Origin: Cupriavidus agavae
GTDB lineage: Bacteria; Pseudomonadota; Gammaproteobacteria; Burkholderiales; Burkholderiaceae
Assembly: GCF_004217045.1 (NCBI RefSeq)
Contig: NZ_SGXM01000005.1
Coordinates: 186,001-250,000 of the forward strand
Length of the DNA: 64,000 bases
Direction of reading: 5' to 3'
Position 1 is the first letter of the stretch. Each line of letters opens with the position of its first letter. Shown here piece by piece: positions 1 through 9,911 of this stretch. The position numbers and the translations under genes were made by a program. The notes beneath the pieces were generated by a model, which had not been told where the DNA came from, searched no databases, and was given only the letters and a program-made list of their open reading frames with translations.

Positions 1-1
1 C

Positions 2-793
2 CTGCCCGGGCGCATCGAATCGGTGGACGGCGTGCTGGCCGGCGCGCAGCGGCTGCTGCTGGCGCTCTCGGGCTGGCTGGCGGCGCATCAGGCCGGGGTC
101 ACGCGCTGCGTGCTGGTGCTCGAACACGAGCGCTACCGGCTGGGCGAGGACACCGACAGCACGCCGGTGCCGCTCGCACTGGCGCAGCCGAGCCGCGATG
201 CCGCGCACCTGTCGAAGCTGCTGCGCGAGAAGCTCGACAAGGTGCATTTCCACGCGCCGGCAGGTGGCCTCGGGCTGCGCGTGGAGGCGATGGAAACCTG
301 CGTGCCGCAGAGCGATTCGCTGTTTCCCGATCCGGCCGCCGAGCCGGCCGAACTGGGCCGGCTCATCGACACACTGGTGGCCCGCCTGGGCCGCGACAAC
401 GTGCTGCAGCCGCATCCGCTGCCCGATCATCGCCCCGAATGCGCCAACCGCTGGTGCCCCGTGGACGAGCCGCCCGCCCGTATTGCGACGCGCGGGCCGG
501 CCATGGGCCCGCTGCCGCCCGAACGCCCGCTCTGGCTGCTGGAGGCGCCCCGGGCGCTGCGCGTGGAGAAGCATCGCCCCGTGTACCAGGGGCCGCTGGT
601 GATGCTGACGCGGCCCGAGCGCATCGAGGCCGGCTGGTGGGACGGCGGGCTGGCCACGCGCGATTACTTCATTGCCGAGCGCGCCGACGGGCTGCGCTGC
701 TGGGTCTACCGCGAACGCCCGGGCCGTCCCATGCGCGACGGGCAGGAAGACGGCGGCGAATACCGCTGGTTCCTGCACGGCCTGTTCGCCTGA
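2..793 (+). CDS. imuB: ImuB, Y-family polymerase-like protein (C-terminal part)
   Basis: The frame is open from base 2, so the gene begins upstream of the window. The visible 263 residues are the C-terminal half of ImuB, the catalytically inactive Y-family homologue that links the damage-inducible mutasome to the beta clamp. The catalytic palm lies outside the window, so identity rests on the recognisable ImuB C-terminal pattern (L-W-L-L-E-A-P region, then a G-G-W-W-D-like segment and D-Y-F-I-A-E near the end). The dnaE2 gene follows 18 nt downstream, the standard imuA-imuB-dnaE2 order. In this family the cassette is usually LexA-controlled; the promoter is not in the window. Confidence 0.9.
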   Translation: MPGRIESVDGVLAGAQRLLLALSGWLAAHQAGVTRCVLVLEHERYRLGEDTDSTPVPLALAQPSRDAAHLSKLLREKLDKVHFHAPAGGLGLRVEAMETCVPQSDSLFPDPAAEPAELGRLIDTLVARLGRDNVLQPHPLPDHRPECANRWCPVDEPPARIATRGPAMGPLPPERPLWLLEAPRALRVEKHRPVYQGPLVMLTRPERIEAGWWDGGLATRDYFIAERADGLRCWVYRERPGRPMRDGQEDGGEYRWFLHGLFA

Positions 794-811
794 GAACCGG
801 GGAGGATTGCC

Positions 812-3800
812 ATGCTGCCCGGATTGTCTGCGCTGCTGCCGTCGCTGCCCGACTATGTCGAGCTGCACTGCATTTCCAATTTCACTTTCCTCGATGGCGC
901 CTCGCACCCGCAGGAGCTGATCGAGCGCGCGTTCCGGCTCGGCTACAGCGGGCTGGCGCTGACCGACGAGTGCTCGGTGGCCGGCACGGCGCGCGCCCAC
1001 CACGCCATCAAGGTGCTGCGCGAGGAAATGTGGGAAGCCGTCGCGCGCAGCGCGCGGCGGCTGGCGGCCGGGCAGGGGGCCGGGGATATCGACGATGTGG
1101 ACGAACTCGCGGCCTTCCTGGCCGGGGACGACGAAGACGCGGACGGTGGCGAGGACGGCGACCCGGCCGGTGTCGGCGACGACCCCGACGCCGCCGTCCG
1201 CCGCCATGCCATGCTGGAAACGCTGGCCGCCGCGGCCGACGGGTTCAACCTGATCATCGGCAGCCGCTTCACGCTGGCGCCGGCACCGGGCGACCCCACG
1301 CCGCCGCTGCGGCTGGTGCTGCTGGCGTGCAACCGCGAAGGCTTCGGCAACCTCTGCGAGTTCATCACGCTGGGCCGCACGCGGGCGCAGAAGGGCAGCT
1401 ACCTGCTGCATCCGTCCGACCTGGCCGCGCCGCAGCCGGACCAGGCCCACCTGCGCGGCATGCCGGACTGCCTGGCGATCCTGCTGCCCGACTACTGCGC
1501 CGATGCCGCCGTGCTGCGCGCGCAGGCACGCTGGTGCCGCGAGGTGTTCGGCGAGCGTGCCTGGATGGCGCTGGAACTGCTGCAGGGCCATGCCGAGGCG
1601 CTGCATCGCACACGCCTGGCGGACATCGCGCAGGAGACCGGCGTGCCGCTGGTGGCGGCCGGCGCCGTCAACATGCACGTGCGCTCGCGCAAGCCGCTGG
1701 CCGATGTGCTGACCGCGATCCGGCTGCGCCAGCCGCTGCCCCAGTGCGGCATGGCGCTGGCGCCCAACGCCGAGGCCCATCTGCGCATGCGGCAGGTGCT
1801 GTCGCGTCTCTACCCGCGCGACGCGCTGGCGCAGACGCTGCGCATCGCCGCGCAGTGCGGTTTTTCGCTCGACACGCTGCGCTACGAGTACCCCGAGGAG
1901 ATCGTGCCGCCCGGCTACACGCCGATCAGGTATCTGCGCGAGGAAGTGGAGAAGGGCGCGCGGGAGCGTTTTCCGCACGGCATGGAGCCCGAGTGGGAAG
2001 CCCAGATCGACGGCGAGCTGGCGCTGATCGAGGAGAAGCACTACGAGCCGTTCTTCCTGACCGTGCACGACATCGTCCGTTTTGCGCGGGACAAGGGCAT
2101 CCTGTGCCAGGGGCGCGGCTCGGCCGCCAACTCGCTGGTCTGCTACTGCCTGCACATCACCGAGGTCAGTCCCGAGCAGGCCAACCTGCTGTTCGGGCGC
2201 TTCCTGTCGCGCGAGCGCGACGAGCCGCCCGACATCGACGTGGATTTCGAGCACCAGCGGCGCGAAGAGGTGATCCAGTACATCTACGACAAGTACGGGC
2301 GCCATCGGGCCGCGCTGGCGGCGTCGCTGATCTCGTACCGCTCGCGCAGCGCGCTGCGCGACGTGGGGCGCGCGCTCGGCATCGACCCCAGCGTGGTGGA
2401 ACAGGTGGTCAAGGGCCAGGCGTGGTGGGATGGCGGCACGGCGTTCATCGAACGGATCTCGCGCTACGGGCTCGACCCCGACTCGCCCGCCGTGCGGCAA
2501 TGGGCCAGCCTGACCGAACAGCTGCGCGGCTTTCCGCGCCATCTGTCGCAGCACGTGGGCGGCTTCGTGATCGCGCAGCACAAGCTGTCGCGGCTGGTGC
2601 CGATCGAGAACGCGGCGATGAAGGACCGCAGCGTGATCCAGTGGGACAAGGACGACCTCGAATCGCTGGGCCTGCTCAAGGTGGACGTGCTGGCGCTGGG
2701 CATGCTGACCGCCATCCGCCGCGCGCTGGCGATGATCCCGAACCCGGAGCCCGAGCGCGCCGGCCTGCCCACGCGCATGGAAGACCTGCCCGAGACCGAC
2801 GACAAGACCTACGACATGATCTGCAAGGCCGATACGGTGGGCGTGTTCCAGATCGAGTCGCGCGCCCAGCAGTCGATGCTGCCGCGCCTGCAGCCGCGCC
2901 AGTACTACGACCTCGTGGTGGAGGTGGCCATCGTGCGGCCAGGGCCCATCCAGGGCGGCATGGTGCATCCGTACCTGAAGCGGCGTGAGGACCTGCGCCG
3001 CACCGGCAAGCTGCCGACCTACTTCGATGACGTGATCCGGCGCGTGCTGGGCCGCACGCTGGGCATCCCGATCTTCCAGGAGCAGGTGATGCAGCTGGCC
3101 ATCGACGCGGCCGGTTTTTCGCCGGGGCAGGCCGACCAGCTGCGGCGCTCGATGGCCGCCTGGCGGCGCAAGGGCGGGCTGGAGAAGCACCAGGACGCGC
3201 TGATGCGCGGGCTGACGTCGCATGGATATCCCGAGGCCTTCGCGCTCGGCATCTGCCGGCAGGTGGAAGGGTTTGGCGAGTACGGCTTCCCAGAGAGCCA
3301 TGCGGCCAGCTTTGCCAAGCTCGTCTACGTCAGTTCCTGGATCAAGTGCCATCATCCCGACGCCTTTCTGTGCGCGCTGCTCGACAGCCAGCCGATGGGT
3401 TTCTATTCGCCCTCGCAACTGGTGCAGGACGCGCGGCGCCACGGCGTGGAGACGCAACCGGTGGACGTGACGGTCAGCGGCTGGGAAAGCGTGCTGGAGC
3501 CGCGTCGGGCGGGGCAGCGCTACCGCGACGTGCGGCTTGGCATGAACCGCGTGAAGGGCATGCGCGAGACGGCCGCGCGGCGCATCGTGGCGGCACGGGA
3601 TGCGCGGCCGTTCGACAGCGTGGAGGATCTGGCGCGGCGCGCGGGCCTCGACGCGCACGATATCGACGTGCTTGCCGCCGCCGATGCGCTGCGCGAACTG
3701 GCCGGCCATCGCCGCCAGGCCCGCTGGCAGGCGCGCGCCGCCTTGGTGCAGACTGCCCACCACGACCTGCTGCACGAGGCGCCCCCGCCCGAGACGGCGC

Positions 3801-4237
3801 TGGAATTGCCGGCGCCGAAGCTCGGCGAGGACGTGGCCGGCGACTATGCCAGCACCGGCCTCTCGCTGAAATGCCATCCGCTGGCGCTGCTGCGGCGCCG
3901 GCTGGCCGCGCTCAAGTACGTCACGGCCGGACAACTGATGCGGCTCGGCAACGGCCGCCGCGTGCGCGCCTGCGGCATCGTCACGGTGCGGCAACGCCCC
4001 GGCACGGCCAAGGGCACGATCTTCACGTCGATCGAGGACGAGACCGGTTCGGTCAACGTGATCATCTGGCCGGGGCTGGTCGAAAGCCAGCGCAAGGAAG
4101 TGCTCGGCGCCACGCTGCTCGGCGTCATCGGCACGTGGCAGCGGCAGGGCGAGGTGCGGCACCTGGTGGCCGAGGAACTGGTGGACCTGAGCCCCCTGCT
4201 GGGCCGGCTGATGGTGAACAGCCGCGATTTCCACTGA
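812..4237 (+). CDS. dnaE2: Error-prone DNA polymerase DnaE2 (ImuC)
   Basis: C-family polymerase alpha subunit (1141 aa) that does translesion synthesis in SOS mutagenesis with ImuB. The start has a strong Shine-Dalgarno sequence (GGGGAGG at about 799-805). The N-terminal PHP domain starts at residue 10 (E-L-H-C-I-S-N-F-T-F-L-D-G-A-S). The polymerase core carries the acidic motif P-D-I-D-V-D-F at residues 473-479, and the C-terminal OB fold includes I-F-T-S-I-E-D-E-T-G-S-V-N-V-I. An unusual very acidic segment (about residues 90-130, many Asp, Glu and Gly) interrupts the PHP region and looks like a flexible insertion. It is co-transcribed with imuB by position. Confidence 0.96.
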   Translation: MLPGLSALLPSLPDYVELHCISNFTFLDGASHPQELIERAFRLGYSGLALTDECSVAGTARAHHAIKVLREEMWEAVARSARRLAAGQGAGDIDDVDELAAFLAGDDEDADGGEDGDPAGVGDDPDAAVRRHAMLETLAAAADGFNLIIGSRFTLAPAPGDPTPPLRLVLLACNREGFGNLCEFITLGRTRAQKGSYLLHPSDLAAPQPDQAHLRGMPDCLAILLPDYCADAAVLRAQARWCREVFGERAWMALELLQGHAEALHRTRLADIAQETGVPLVAAGAVNMHVRSRKPLADVLTAIRLRQPLPQCGMALAPNAEAHLRMRQVLSRLYPRDALAQTLRIAAQCGFSLDTLRYEYPEEIVPPGYTPIRYLREEVEKGARERFPHGMEPEWEAQIDGELALIEEKHYEPFFLTVHDIVRFARDKGILCQGRGSAANSLVCYCLHITEVSPEQANLLFGRFLSRERDEPPDIDVDFEHQRREEVIQYIYDKYGRHRAALAASLISYRSRSALRDVGRALGIDPSVVEQVVKGQAWWDGGTAFIERISRYGLDPDSPAVRQWASLTEQLRGFPRHLSQHVGGFVIAQHKLSRLVPIENAAMKDRSVIQWDKDDLESLGLLKVDVLALGMLTAIRRALAMIPNPEPERAGLPTRMEDLPETDDKTYDMICKADTVGVFQIESRAQQSMLPRLQPRQYYDLVVEVAIVRPGPIQGGMVHPYLKRREDLRRTGKLPTYFDDVIRRVLGRTLGIPIFQEQVMQLAIDAAGFSPGQADQLRRSMAAWRRKGGLEKHQDALMRGLTSHGYPEAFALGICRQVEGFGEYGFPESHAASFAKLVYVSSWIKCHHPDAFLCALLDSQPMGFYSPSQLVQDARRHGVETQPVDVTVSGWESVLEPRRAGQRYRDVRLGMNRVKGMRETAARRIVAARDARPFDSVEDLARRAGLDAHDIDVLAAADALRELAGHRRQARWQARAALVQTAHHDLLHEAPPPETALELPAPKLGEDVAGDYASTGLSLKCHPLALLRRRLAALKYVTAGQLMRLGNGRRVRACGIVTVRQRPGTAKGTIFTSIEDETGSVNVIIWPGLVESQRKEVLGATLLGVIGTWQRQGEVRHLVAEELVDLSPLLGRLMVNSRDFH

Positions 4238-4441
4238 ACCTGCGCACGCCTGCCGCAGCGCCGCCTTGGCGTATATCGCAGGAAATTGATTTTCGTTTTT
4301 TTCCGCGCATCCGTTGCGGATACGCTGAAGCCGCGCTTCCCAGCCGGCCCGAATCGGCATAGCGTTTTTGCCGGCAGGTGAGCACGTTGCGCCCCCGTCT
4401 CCTGCGTCAATCGAACACGATGGAAATCGGAGTGGGAACGC

Positions 4442-6943
4442 ATGGCCACGATCGCGGAGGGATTCGCAGCGGCCGGCCAGGGTTTGCGCAGCGCCCTGGC
4501 CGGGCATCAATCGTATTTTCTTGAGGTTCTGGGGGCGCCGGCCGCGGCCGGGCTCTCGGTCGTGTCGTTCGAGGCGACCGAGCGGCTGGGTGAGCCCTAC
4601 ACGGTCACCGTGACGGCGACCCACCCGCTCGAGTTGGATCGCGCGGCGTTCCTGCGCCACGACGCCACGTTCCTCATCGCACCGCCGGACGGCGCCGAGC
4701 CGCGCACCTTCGGCGGCTGCATCACGGCGTTCTCGAAGACCGGCGAGTCCCGTGACTTCCGTACCTATGTCCTCGAACTGCGGCCGAAGGTGGCACTGCT
4801 GACGCTGGCCACGGCCAGCCGCGTGTACCAGAACCAGACGGCGCCGCAGATCATCGAAACCATCCTGCGCCGCCATGGCCTGGAAGGGCAGCAGTTCTCG
4901 TTCCGGATACGCCGCAGCTACCCGGAGCACAAGTTCCGGCTTCAGTACCGGATGTCGGACTGGGCCTATATCCGGTTGCTGATGGAGCAGGAGGGCCTGT
5001 TCAGCTACTTCGTCCCGGGCAAGTTCAGCCGGGAGTTCGGCGATGTCTTCACGGTGGCCGACGACATCGACCACTACCTCTATCAACCGGCGCTGCACGT
5101 GCCGTACCGCGAGACAGCCGGACTGGAAGCGGGCACCGAGACGGTGTTTGTGCTCCGGACCCACGCGCGCACGGTGCCGGAGTCGTTCGTGGCGGCTGAC
5201 TATCATCCGGAACACGCCTACGAGCGGCTCCGGTCCGACGCCAATATAGCCCGCAAGGAGGCCGGCAACTACGGCCAGCCGTATGTCTTTGGCACCCATC
5301 ACTTCGACGCTGCCGGCGCGCAGTGGGAGGCGCAACTGCGCCACGAGTCCGCCATGGCCGGGCAGTTGGTCTATGAGGGCGAGAGCAACGTACTGTGCCT
5401 GCGCCCGGCCCGCATCCTGCGCACTGACGCCGCACTGCCCGATGCGCCGGACGGACAGGTCGTCACCGAGGTTTTCCATGCCGGCGGGCGAAACCGGGCC
5501 TACCGCAACCGATACCGGGCCATTCCGTCCGGCCGGCGCTTCCGCCTGCCGATGGACGAGAGCCAGTGGCCGCGTATCGCCGGCACGCTCAGCGGCCGGA
5601 TCACCTCGCCGGGCAAGTACGACTACGCCTACCTGACGCGGGCCGGGCACTACGTGGTCCGCTTCGATCTCGATTTCGACGAATGGCCCCGTGGTGCCGA
5701 ATGCGTGCCGCTCCGGCTGGCCAAGCCGTTCGCCGGGGCGTCGCAGACCGGCTTTCACTTCCCGCTGATCGGCGGGACCGAGGTGGCCATCGCGTTCCAC
5801 GACGGCAATCCGAACCGTCCCTACATCGCCCATGCCCTGCACAACAGCCAGCATGAGGACCTGGTGACGGGCCGGGACCGCTGGTTGTCGCGCAACGTCA
5901 TTCGTACGCAGCGCAACAACAAGCTGCGCTTCGAGGACTGGGCCGGGCAGGAAGGTATCAAGCTGTCGACCGAGCACAGCGGCAAGAGCCAACTGAACCT
6001 GGGGTGCCTGGTAGACAGCCGCAGGCAGCCGCGCGGCGCGGGGTTCGAGCTGCGCACCGCTGGCTGGGGCGCGCTGCGGGCCGGCAAGGGCGTGCTGATC
6101 TCCGCCTACGACCAATCGGGCGCGGGCGGAAACCAGCTGGAAATGGAGCACATCCGTGGTCTGCTCCAGCAGGCGCTGCAGACCAGTGAGGCATTGGCCG
6201 AGGCCGCCCGCACCGCCCAGGCCGAAGCCGCCGACTGCCGGCGCCAGCAGGCGCTGCTGAGCGAAACGCTGGAGCAGTTGAAACGTGCTGGCCTGCTGGC
6301 CAGCGCCCCGGCCGGCATGGCTCTGGTGTCGGGCGCCGACCTGCAATGCACCGCGCATGAGAACCTGATCGCCACGGCCGGCGGCCATGCCGATGTGAGC
6401 GTGCTCAAGCGGTTCACGGTGGCTGCCGGCGAGCGGATCTCGATGTTCGCGCAGAAGCTCGGCATCAAGCTATGCGCGGCCCGGGGCAAGGTGGAAATCC
6501 AGGCCCGCAGTGACGAGATGCGGTTGCTGGCGGACCGGAACCTGTTTGTCAGCAGCGCCAACGGGTGCGTGGTGATCGAGGCCAGGGAAGAACTCGTGCT
6601 CAAGTGCGGCGGCTCGTACCTGCGCATGTCCGCCACCGGCATCGAGGACGGCACGCGCGGCGAGCGCATCGTCAAGTCCGCTGGATTCTGGCGGCAGGGG
6701 CCCAGTTCGATGAGCCAGGAAATGAACCAGGCGGAGCAGGCGGCCTTCCATGACCCCTACGTGCTGCGCAACAGTATTACCAATGCGTTGCTGAAGCACC
6801 ATCCGTACGAGGTAATCCGCGACGACGGAACGCGCATCCGGGGTGTCAGCGATGAAATGGGCCGCACTTCCGCGCAGAAGAACCTCGATCTGGAACGGGT
6901 GACGGTACGGGTGCTGAGGAAGGAGGGGAGCGGCGATGAGTGA
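4442..6943 (+). CDS. vgrG: Type VI secretion tip protein VgrG
   Basis: 833-aa VgrG spike of the type VI secretion system. The trimer caps the Hcp tube and carries effectors. The N-terminal gp27-like region runs to about residue 400, followed by the gp5-like OB fold (F-H-F-P-L-I-G-G-T-E-V-A-I-A-F at about 438-452) and a C-terminal DUF2345-type extension with an Ala/Glu/Gln-rich helix near residues 580-615. The beta-strand-rich needle after it ends in a tail that may dock cargo. No PAAR gene adjoins it. The stop overlaps the start of the lipase gene by 8 nt, so the effector is translationally coupled and is the likely cargo. There is no T6SS structural gene in the window, so this is an orphan vgrG island. 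Confidence 0.95.
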   Translation: MATIAEGFAAAGQGLRSALAGHQSYFLEVLGAPAAAGLSVVSFEATERLGEPYTVTVTATHPLELDRAAFLRHDATFLIAPPDGAEPRTFGGCITAFSKTGESRDFRTYVLELRPKVALLTLATASRVYQNQTAPQIIETILRRHGLEGQQFSFRIRRSYPEHKFRLQYRMSDWAYIRLLMEQEGLFSYFVPGKFSREFGDVFTVADDIDHYLYQPALHVPYRETAGLEAGTETVFVLRTHARTVPESFVAADYHPEHAYERLRSDANIARKEAGNYGQPYVFGTHHFDAAGAQWEAQLRHESAMAGQLVYEGESNVLCLRPARILRTDAALPDAPDGQVVTEVFHAGGRNRAYRNRYRAIPSGRRFRLPMDESQWPRIAGTLSGRITSPGKYDYAYLTRAGHYVVRFDLDFDEWPRGAECVPLRLAKPFAGASQTGFHFPLIGGTEVAIAFHDGNPNRPYIAHALHNSQHEDLVTGRDRWLSRNVIRTQRNNKLRFEDWAGQEGIKLSTEHSGKSQLNLGCLVDSRRQPRGAGFELRTAGWGALRAGKGVLISAYDQSGAGGNQLEMEHIRGLLQQALQTSEALAEAARTAQAEAADCRRQQALLSETLEQLKRAGLLASAPAGMALVSGADLQCTAHENLIATAGGHADVSVLKRFTVAAGERISMFAQKLGIKLCAARGKVEIQARSDEMRLLADRNLFVSSANGCVVIEAREELVLKCGGSYLRMSATGIEDGTRGERIVKSAGFWRQGPSSMSQEMNQAEQAAFHDPYVLRNSITNALLKHHPYEVIRDDGTRIRGVSDEMGRTSAQKNLDLERVTVRVLRKEGSGDE

Positions 6944-8816
6944 ACGGCCCGATCTGGCTCCATCGGCCTTTGGAATGGAGGAGGGTCCGGTGATCCTGCC
7001 TGCCGGTTTCGACGCGGATGGCGCTCCGGTGGCGCATGCGGTGCTGACGCCGGACAGCGACCGGCGCATCAAGGAGATCCACTGCGACCCGCGCACGCCG
7101 ATTCCGGTGGTGTTCCTGCCTGGGGTGATGGGGAGCTCGCTCGTCAACAAGGATACCGGCGAAGACATCTGGAATGCCCCGAACATGGACGAGCTGTTCT
7201 CGGTCATTGCGGGATTCATCTCCGTGGTGGCGGGTTGGTTCCAGAGTGCAGCGGCACGGTCGGAGCGGTTCGATCCTGTAGCGGCCGTGGTCCATCCGAA
7301 CGGCCCGCTGATCTCCATCGACGCAGAAAAGCTTGGCTTCGACGCGGCGGAAGCTCGCCGACGCGGCTGGAGCACCGTCCACCGGTGGAGCTATCAGCCG
7401 ACCCTGGAGTGGCTGCACCTCGCGCTCAACCATCCGATGGAGTATGGCGTGCCAAAGGGCGAGTGGGCCGAAGGGAGTGAAGACGGCGAGGAAACGGCCC
7501 TCAAGCCGGTGCTCGGCACCCATCCCTCGGAGTACGGTGGTTTCGGAAAGGGTGAAGCGTTGACGCTCGACTCCGAGGTGTTCAAGACGTTCGTGGGTTA
7601 CCGCTACCCGGTCTATGCCATCGGCTACAACTTCCTGCAGTCGAACGAACTGTCGGCGCGTGACGTGCTGGATGGGGTGGAGTACGAAGACAAGGACAAG
7701 AAGCAGCACCGCATCCTGGGTATCCGGGAGATCTGCCGGGAGAACCGTACCGACAAAGCCATCGTGGTGACCCATTCGATGGGGGGATTGGTGGCGCGTA
7801 TGGCTTCGGTGTTGTGCGGCGGATCGGAGGACATCCTTGGCGTCATCCACGGCGTGCAGCCTGCTACCGGTGCCCCGGTTTTCGCCAAGCGGTTCCGTAC
7901 GGGCGCAGAAGGTAACGACTTCAAGAACCGATTGGTCAACCAAAGCCTGATGGGGCGGGATGCGGGCGAGTTCGTGGCCATCGCGAGCTACGCGCAGGGC
8001 CCGATGGAGTTGGCGCCGATGCCGGACTATATCGATGGGAAACCGTGGTGGATCGTGGTGGATCGCAAGGGACGCGAGAGGTTGCGGTTGCCTGAATCGA
8101 CGGCGTTGAATGACCTTTATGTCAGCGAAGCATGGTATGGGCTCTTGCCGGATAAGACGCTGTTGGATCCGGCCAAGGTGGTGGAGAAGTTTCTGAGAGA
8201 TTCCGGTATTCCGCTCAGTGTGCATGAGTACTACAAGAAAACCATGACGACTGTAGTCGAAAGGCAGGAAGCCCTTTGTGGCGCGTACCATTCGAACACC
8301 TACGCGCTTTTTGGAGACGGGGCCATTGACTTGCCAGACAACGAAGGGACTGCTAACGCACGACGATCCGAAATTAGCGAGTCGCCTGCGAACCTCCTGA
8401 CATTCGGAAAAGTTATTTGGCAGGGCGATATCCCCGAGGAAGTGACAGCGGAAGAATTGAGGTCTGCAGAGCTGATAGAAGACGACCATGAAGGAAAACT
8501 GAAGCTGCGAGTTGCGGGGCAGGTCGTCAACCTGATCGTGCGGAACGAGACACGCGCGCTCGATCCTTACAAAGATCGTCTGCGGGACAATGGCATCGTT
8601 TCCGGCGACGGCACAGTCCCCGCGTGGTCAGCCGAAGCCCAAGGGCGTGGCCTGATACCCGGTGTCGCTGGCAGCCCAGCACGGGGCGTGCAGATGGTTT
8701 TCAGGCAGCAAGGCTACGAGCACCAATTCAGCTTCAAACACCCGTGGTCGCGTTGGGCCACGCTTTACAGTGTTGCTCAGGCTGTGCATCGGATTAAAGG
8801 GGGCCACTTGCGATGA
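6936..8816 (+). CDS. T6SS lipase effector, PGAP1/Tle4-like
   Basis: 626-aa alpha/beta hydrolase, most likely a phospholipase/lipase toxin delivered by the upstream VgrG. The N-terminal motif P-V-V-F-L-P-G-V-M-G-S-S (residues about 53-64) is the oxyanion-hole region, and the nucleophile elbow is T279-H-S281-M-G-G284. The usual first Gly of G-x-S-x-G is Thr here. A closing Asp/His pair is likely in the last 120 residues (D-G-T-V-P motif and a late His). It overlaps vgrG by 8 nt and the downstream lipoprotein gene by 4 nt. The 3' half has clearly lower GC than the 5' half (sample lines 8221-8280 and 8401-8460 are 28/60 and 29/60 G+C), suggesting a transferred or recombined toxin portion. Exact Tle subfamily is inferred from the Tli4-like neighbour. 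Confidence 0.85.
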   Translation: MSERPDLAPSAFGMEEGPVILPAGFDADGAPVAHAVLTPDSDRRIKEIHCDPRTPIPVVFLPGVMGSSLVNKDTGEDIWNAPNMDELFSVIAGFISVVAGWFQSAAARSERFDPVAAVVHPNGPLISIDAEKLGFDAAEARRRGWSTVHRWSYQPTLEWLHLALNHPMEYGVPKGEWAEGSEDGEETALKPVLGTHPSEYGGFGKGEALTLDSEVFKTFVGYRYPVYAIGYNFLQSNELSARDVLDGVEYEDKDKKQHRILGIREICRENRTDKAIVVTHSMGGLVARMASVLCGGSEDILGVIHGVQPATGAPVFAKRFRTGAEGNDFKNRLVNQSLMGRDAGEFVAIASYAQGPMELAPMPDYIDGKPWWIVVDRKGRERLRLPESTALNDLYVSEAWYGLLPDKTLLDPAKVVEKFLRDSGIPLSVHEYYKKTMTTVVERQEALCGAYHSNTYALFGDGAIDLPDNEGTANARRSEISESPANLLTFGKVIWQGDIPEEVTAEELRSAELIEDDHEGKLKLRVAGQVVNLIVRNETRALDPYKDRLRDNGIVSGDGTVPAWSAEAQGRGLIPGVAGSPARGVQMVFRQQGYEHQFSFKHPWSRWATLYSVAQAVHRIKGGHLR

Positions 8817-9910
8817 CGGCTTTCTCCAATTCATTGCGCTTGTCGCGTGTCCTTCTGGCTGTGAGTACAGCGGCATTGTCGGCATGTGCTCAACCATACC
8901 TCTCCGAGCCAAGCATGAAAGAAAACCCCGTCATTGCCAACCTGCGTCCCTGGTGCGTCGGACGCCTGGTTTTTGATCGTCCCGCGGAAAGCCGCGTGTA
9001 CTCCGAGCGGTATGGATACGCCGGCAGTGCCATCGAATTCAAGCCAGACGTCAGTTTGCAGGGCTTCCAGCGCTTGATGGAGGTACGTGAACGGGAACTC
9101 AGAGCTCAGAAGCGCACTCGGCTGATACCTTATCGGGAAAAAATCGAGAAGGGGTTGAAATCGATCTTCGTGGAAACTGAAATCCCGTTGCTGCAGTTGA
9201 TGGCCTCTCCCTCTCCGACATCGCGGATATTCGTTCATAAGAAGGATGCTCACCGCGTTGACGCTGCCTACGAGCAAGAGGGCTATATCCACGTGGGAAC
9301 AAATCTTCTGACCCTGAAAACGCTAGTCGGAGCAGAGGAGGAACGGATTCTCCGCCGCGACACCGCCTGGTACCGCGAAACCACCCCGCGTGACGACTGG
9401 ACCGTCCCGACCGGGCGCGGCTTCTGTGTCAAGGGCGCGCTCATCGGCGGTGCGCCGGTCAGCACGGAGTCGCTCACGCAAGCCTCCACGCTGCCTTCGG
9501 ACGGACCTGCGGCCTTGATCATCAAGATGCGCAGCTCGCTGGATATCGACCAGCAGGTATCTCTGGTCAAGTCGTTGCCCGATCTACGCAGGCGGCTGGA
9601 GGGTGGTGGCCTGTTCGGCAAGGTGCGCATCCTGCGCTCCGGGAAGCGGCAGTTCGCCGGCATGGAAGCCGAAGAAGTGTTGCTGGCGACGCGGGAGAGC
9701 GGCGTGGAGCTGTTTCGCTTTTATTTGATCGCACCGGGGGTGGAAGGCGATCGTGCGCGGCCCTATACCGAAGTTCAGATGCAGCTGGGCAGCAAGCCGC
9801 GTGACGATTTTCCGCCTGCGCAGGCCACGTCGGCTGTCGATGAGGCCGGCGCCCTGCAAGCCTGGGACATCCTGCTCGGCAGTTTCCGACTGCGGCCGGG
9901 GGCGCTCTGA
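8813..9910 (+). CDS. Tli4-like T6SS immunity lipoprotein
   Basis: 365-aa predicted lipoprotein: short basic N-terminus, hydrophobic stretch and lipobox L-S-A-C with Cys25 as the lipidation site, placing it in the periplasm. It overlaps the lipase gene by 4 nt, the usual effector-immunity arrangement, and its C-terminal half (about residues 180-365) has the features of the Tli4-family C-terminal domain. The presumed job is to bind and block the cognate lipase in the periplasm. The N-terminal half is in low-GC DNA (sample line 9181-9240 is 31/60 G+C) while the C-terminal half returns to host-like GC from about 9,350. Role is inferred from position, lipobox and family resemblance. Confidence 0.78.
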   Translation: MTAFSNSLRLSRVLLAVSTAALSACAQPYLSEPSMKENPVIANLRPWCVGRLVFDRPAESRVYSERYGYAGSAIEFKPDVSLQGFQRLMEVRERELRAQKRTRLIPYREKIEKGLKSIFVETEIPLLQLMASPSPTSRIFVHKKDAHRVDAAYEQEGYIHVGTNLLTLKTLVGAEEERILRRDTAWYRETTPRDDWTVPTGRGFCVKGALIGGAPVSTESLTQASTLPSDGPAALIIKMRSSLDIDQQVSLVKSLPDLRRRLEGGGLFGKVRILRSGKRQFAGMEAEEVLLATRESGVELFRFYLIAPGVEGDRARPYTEVQMQLGSKPRDDFPPAQATSAVDEAGALQAWDILLGSFRLRPGAL

Positions 9911-9911
9911 C

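Noticed and set aside
4370..4395. Sigma-54 promoter before vgrG
   Set aside because: A GG-N10-GC match (AGGTGAGCACGTTGCG) exists, but only the TTGC half fits the consensus; too weak to call.
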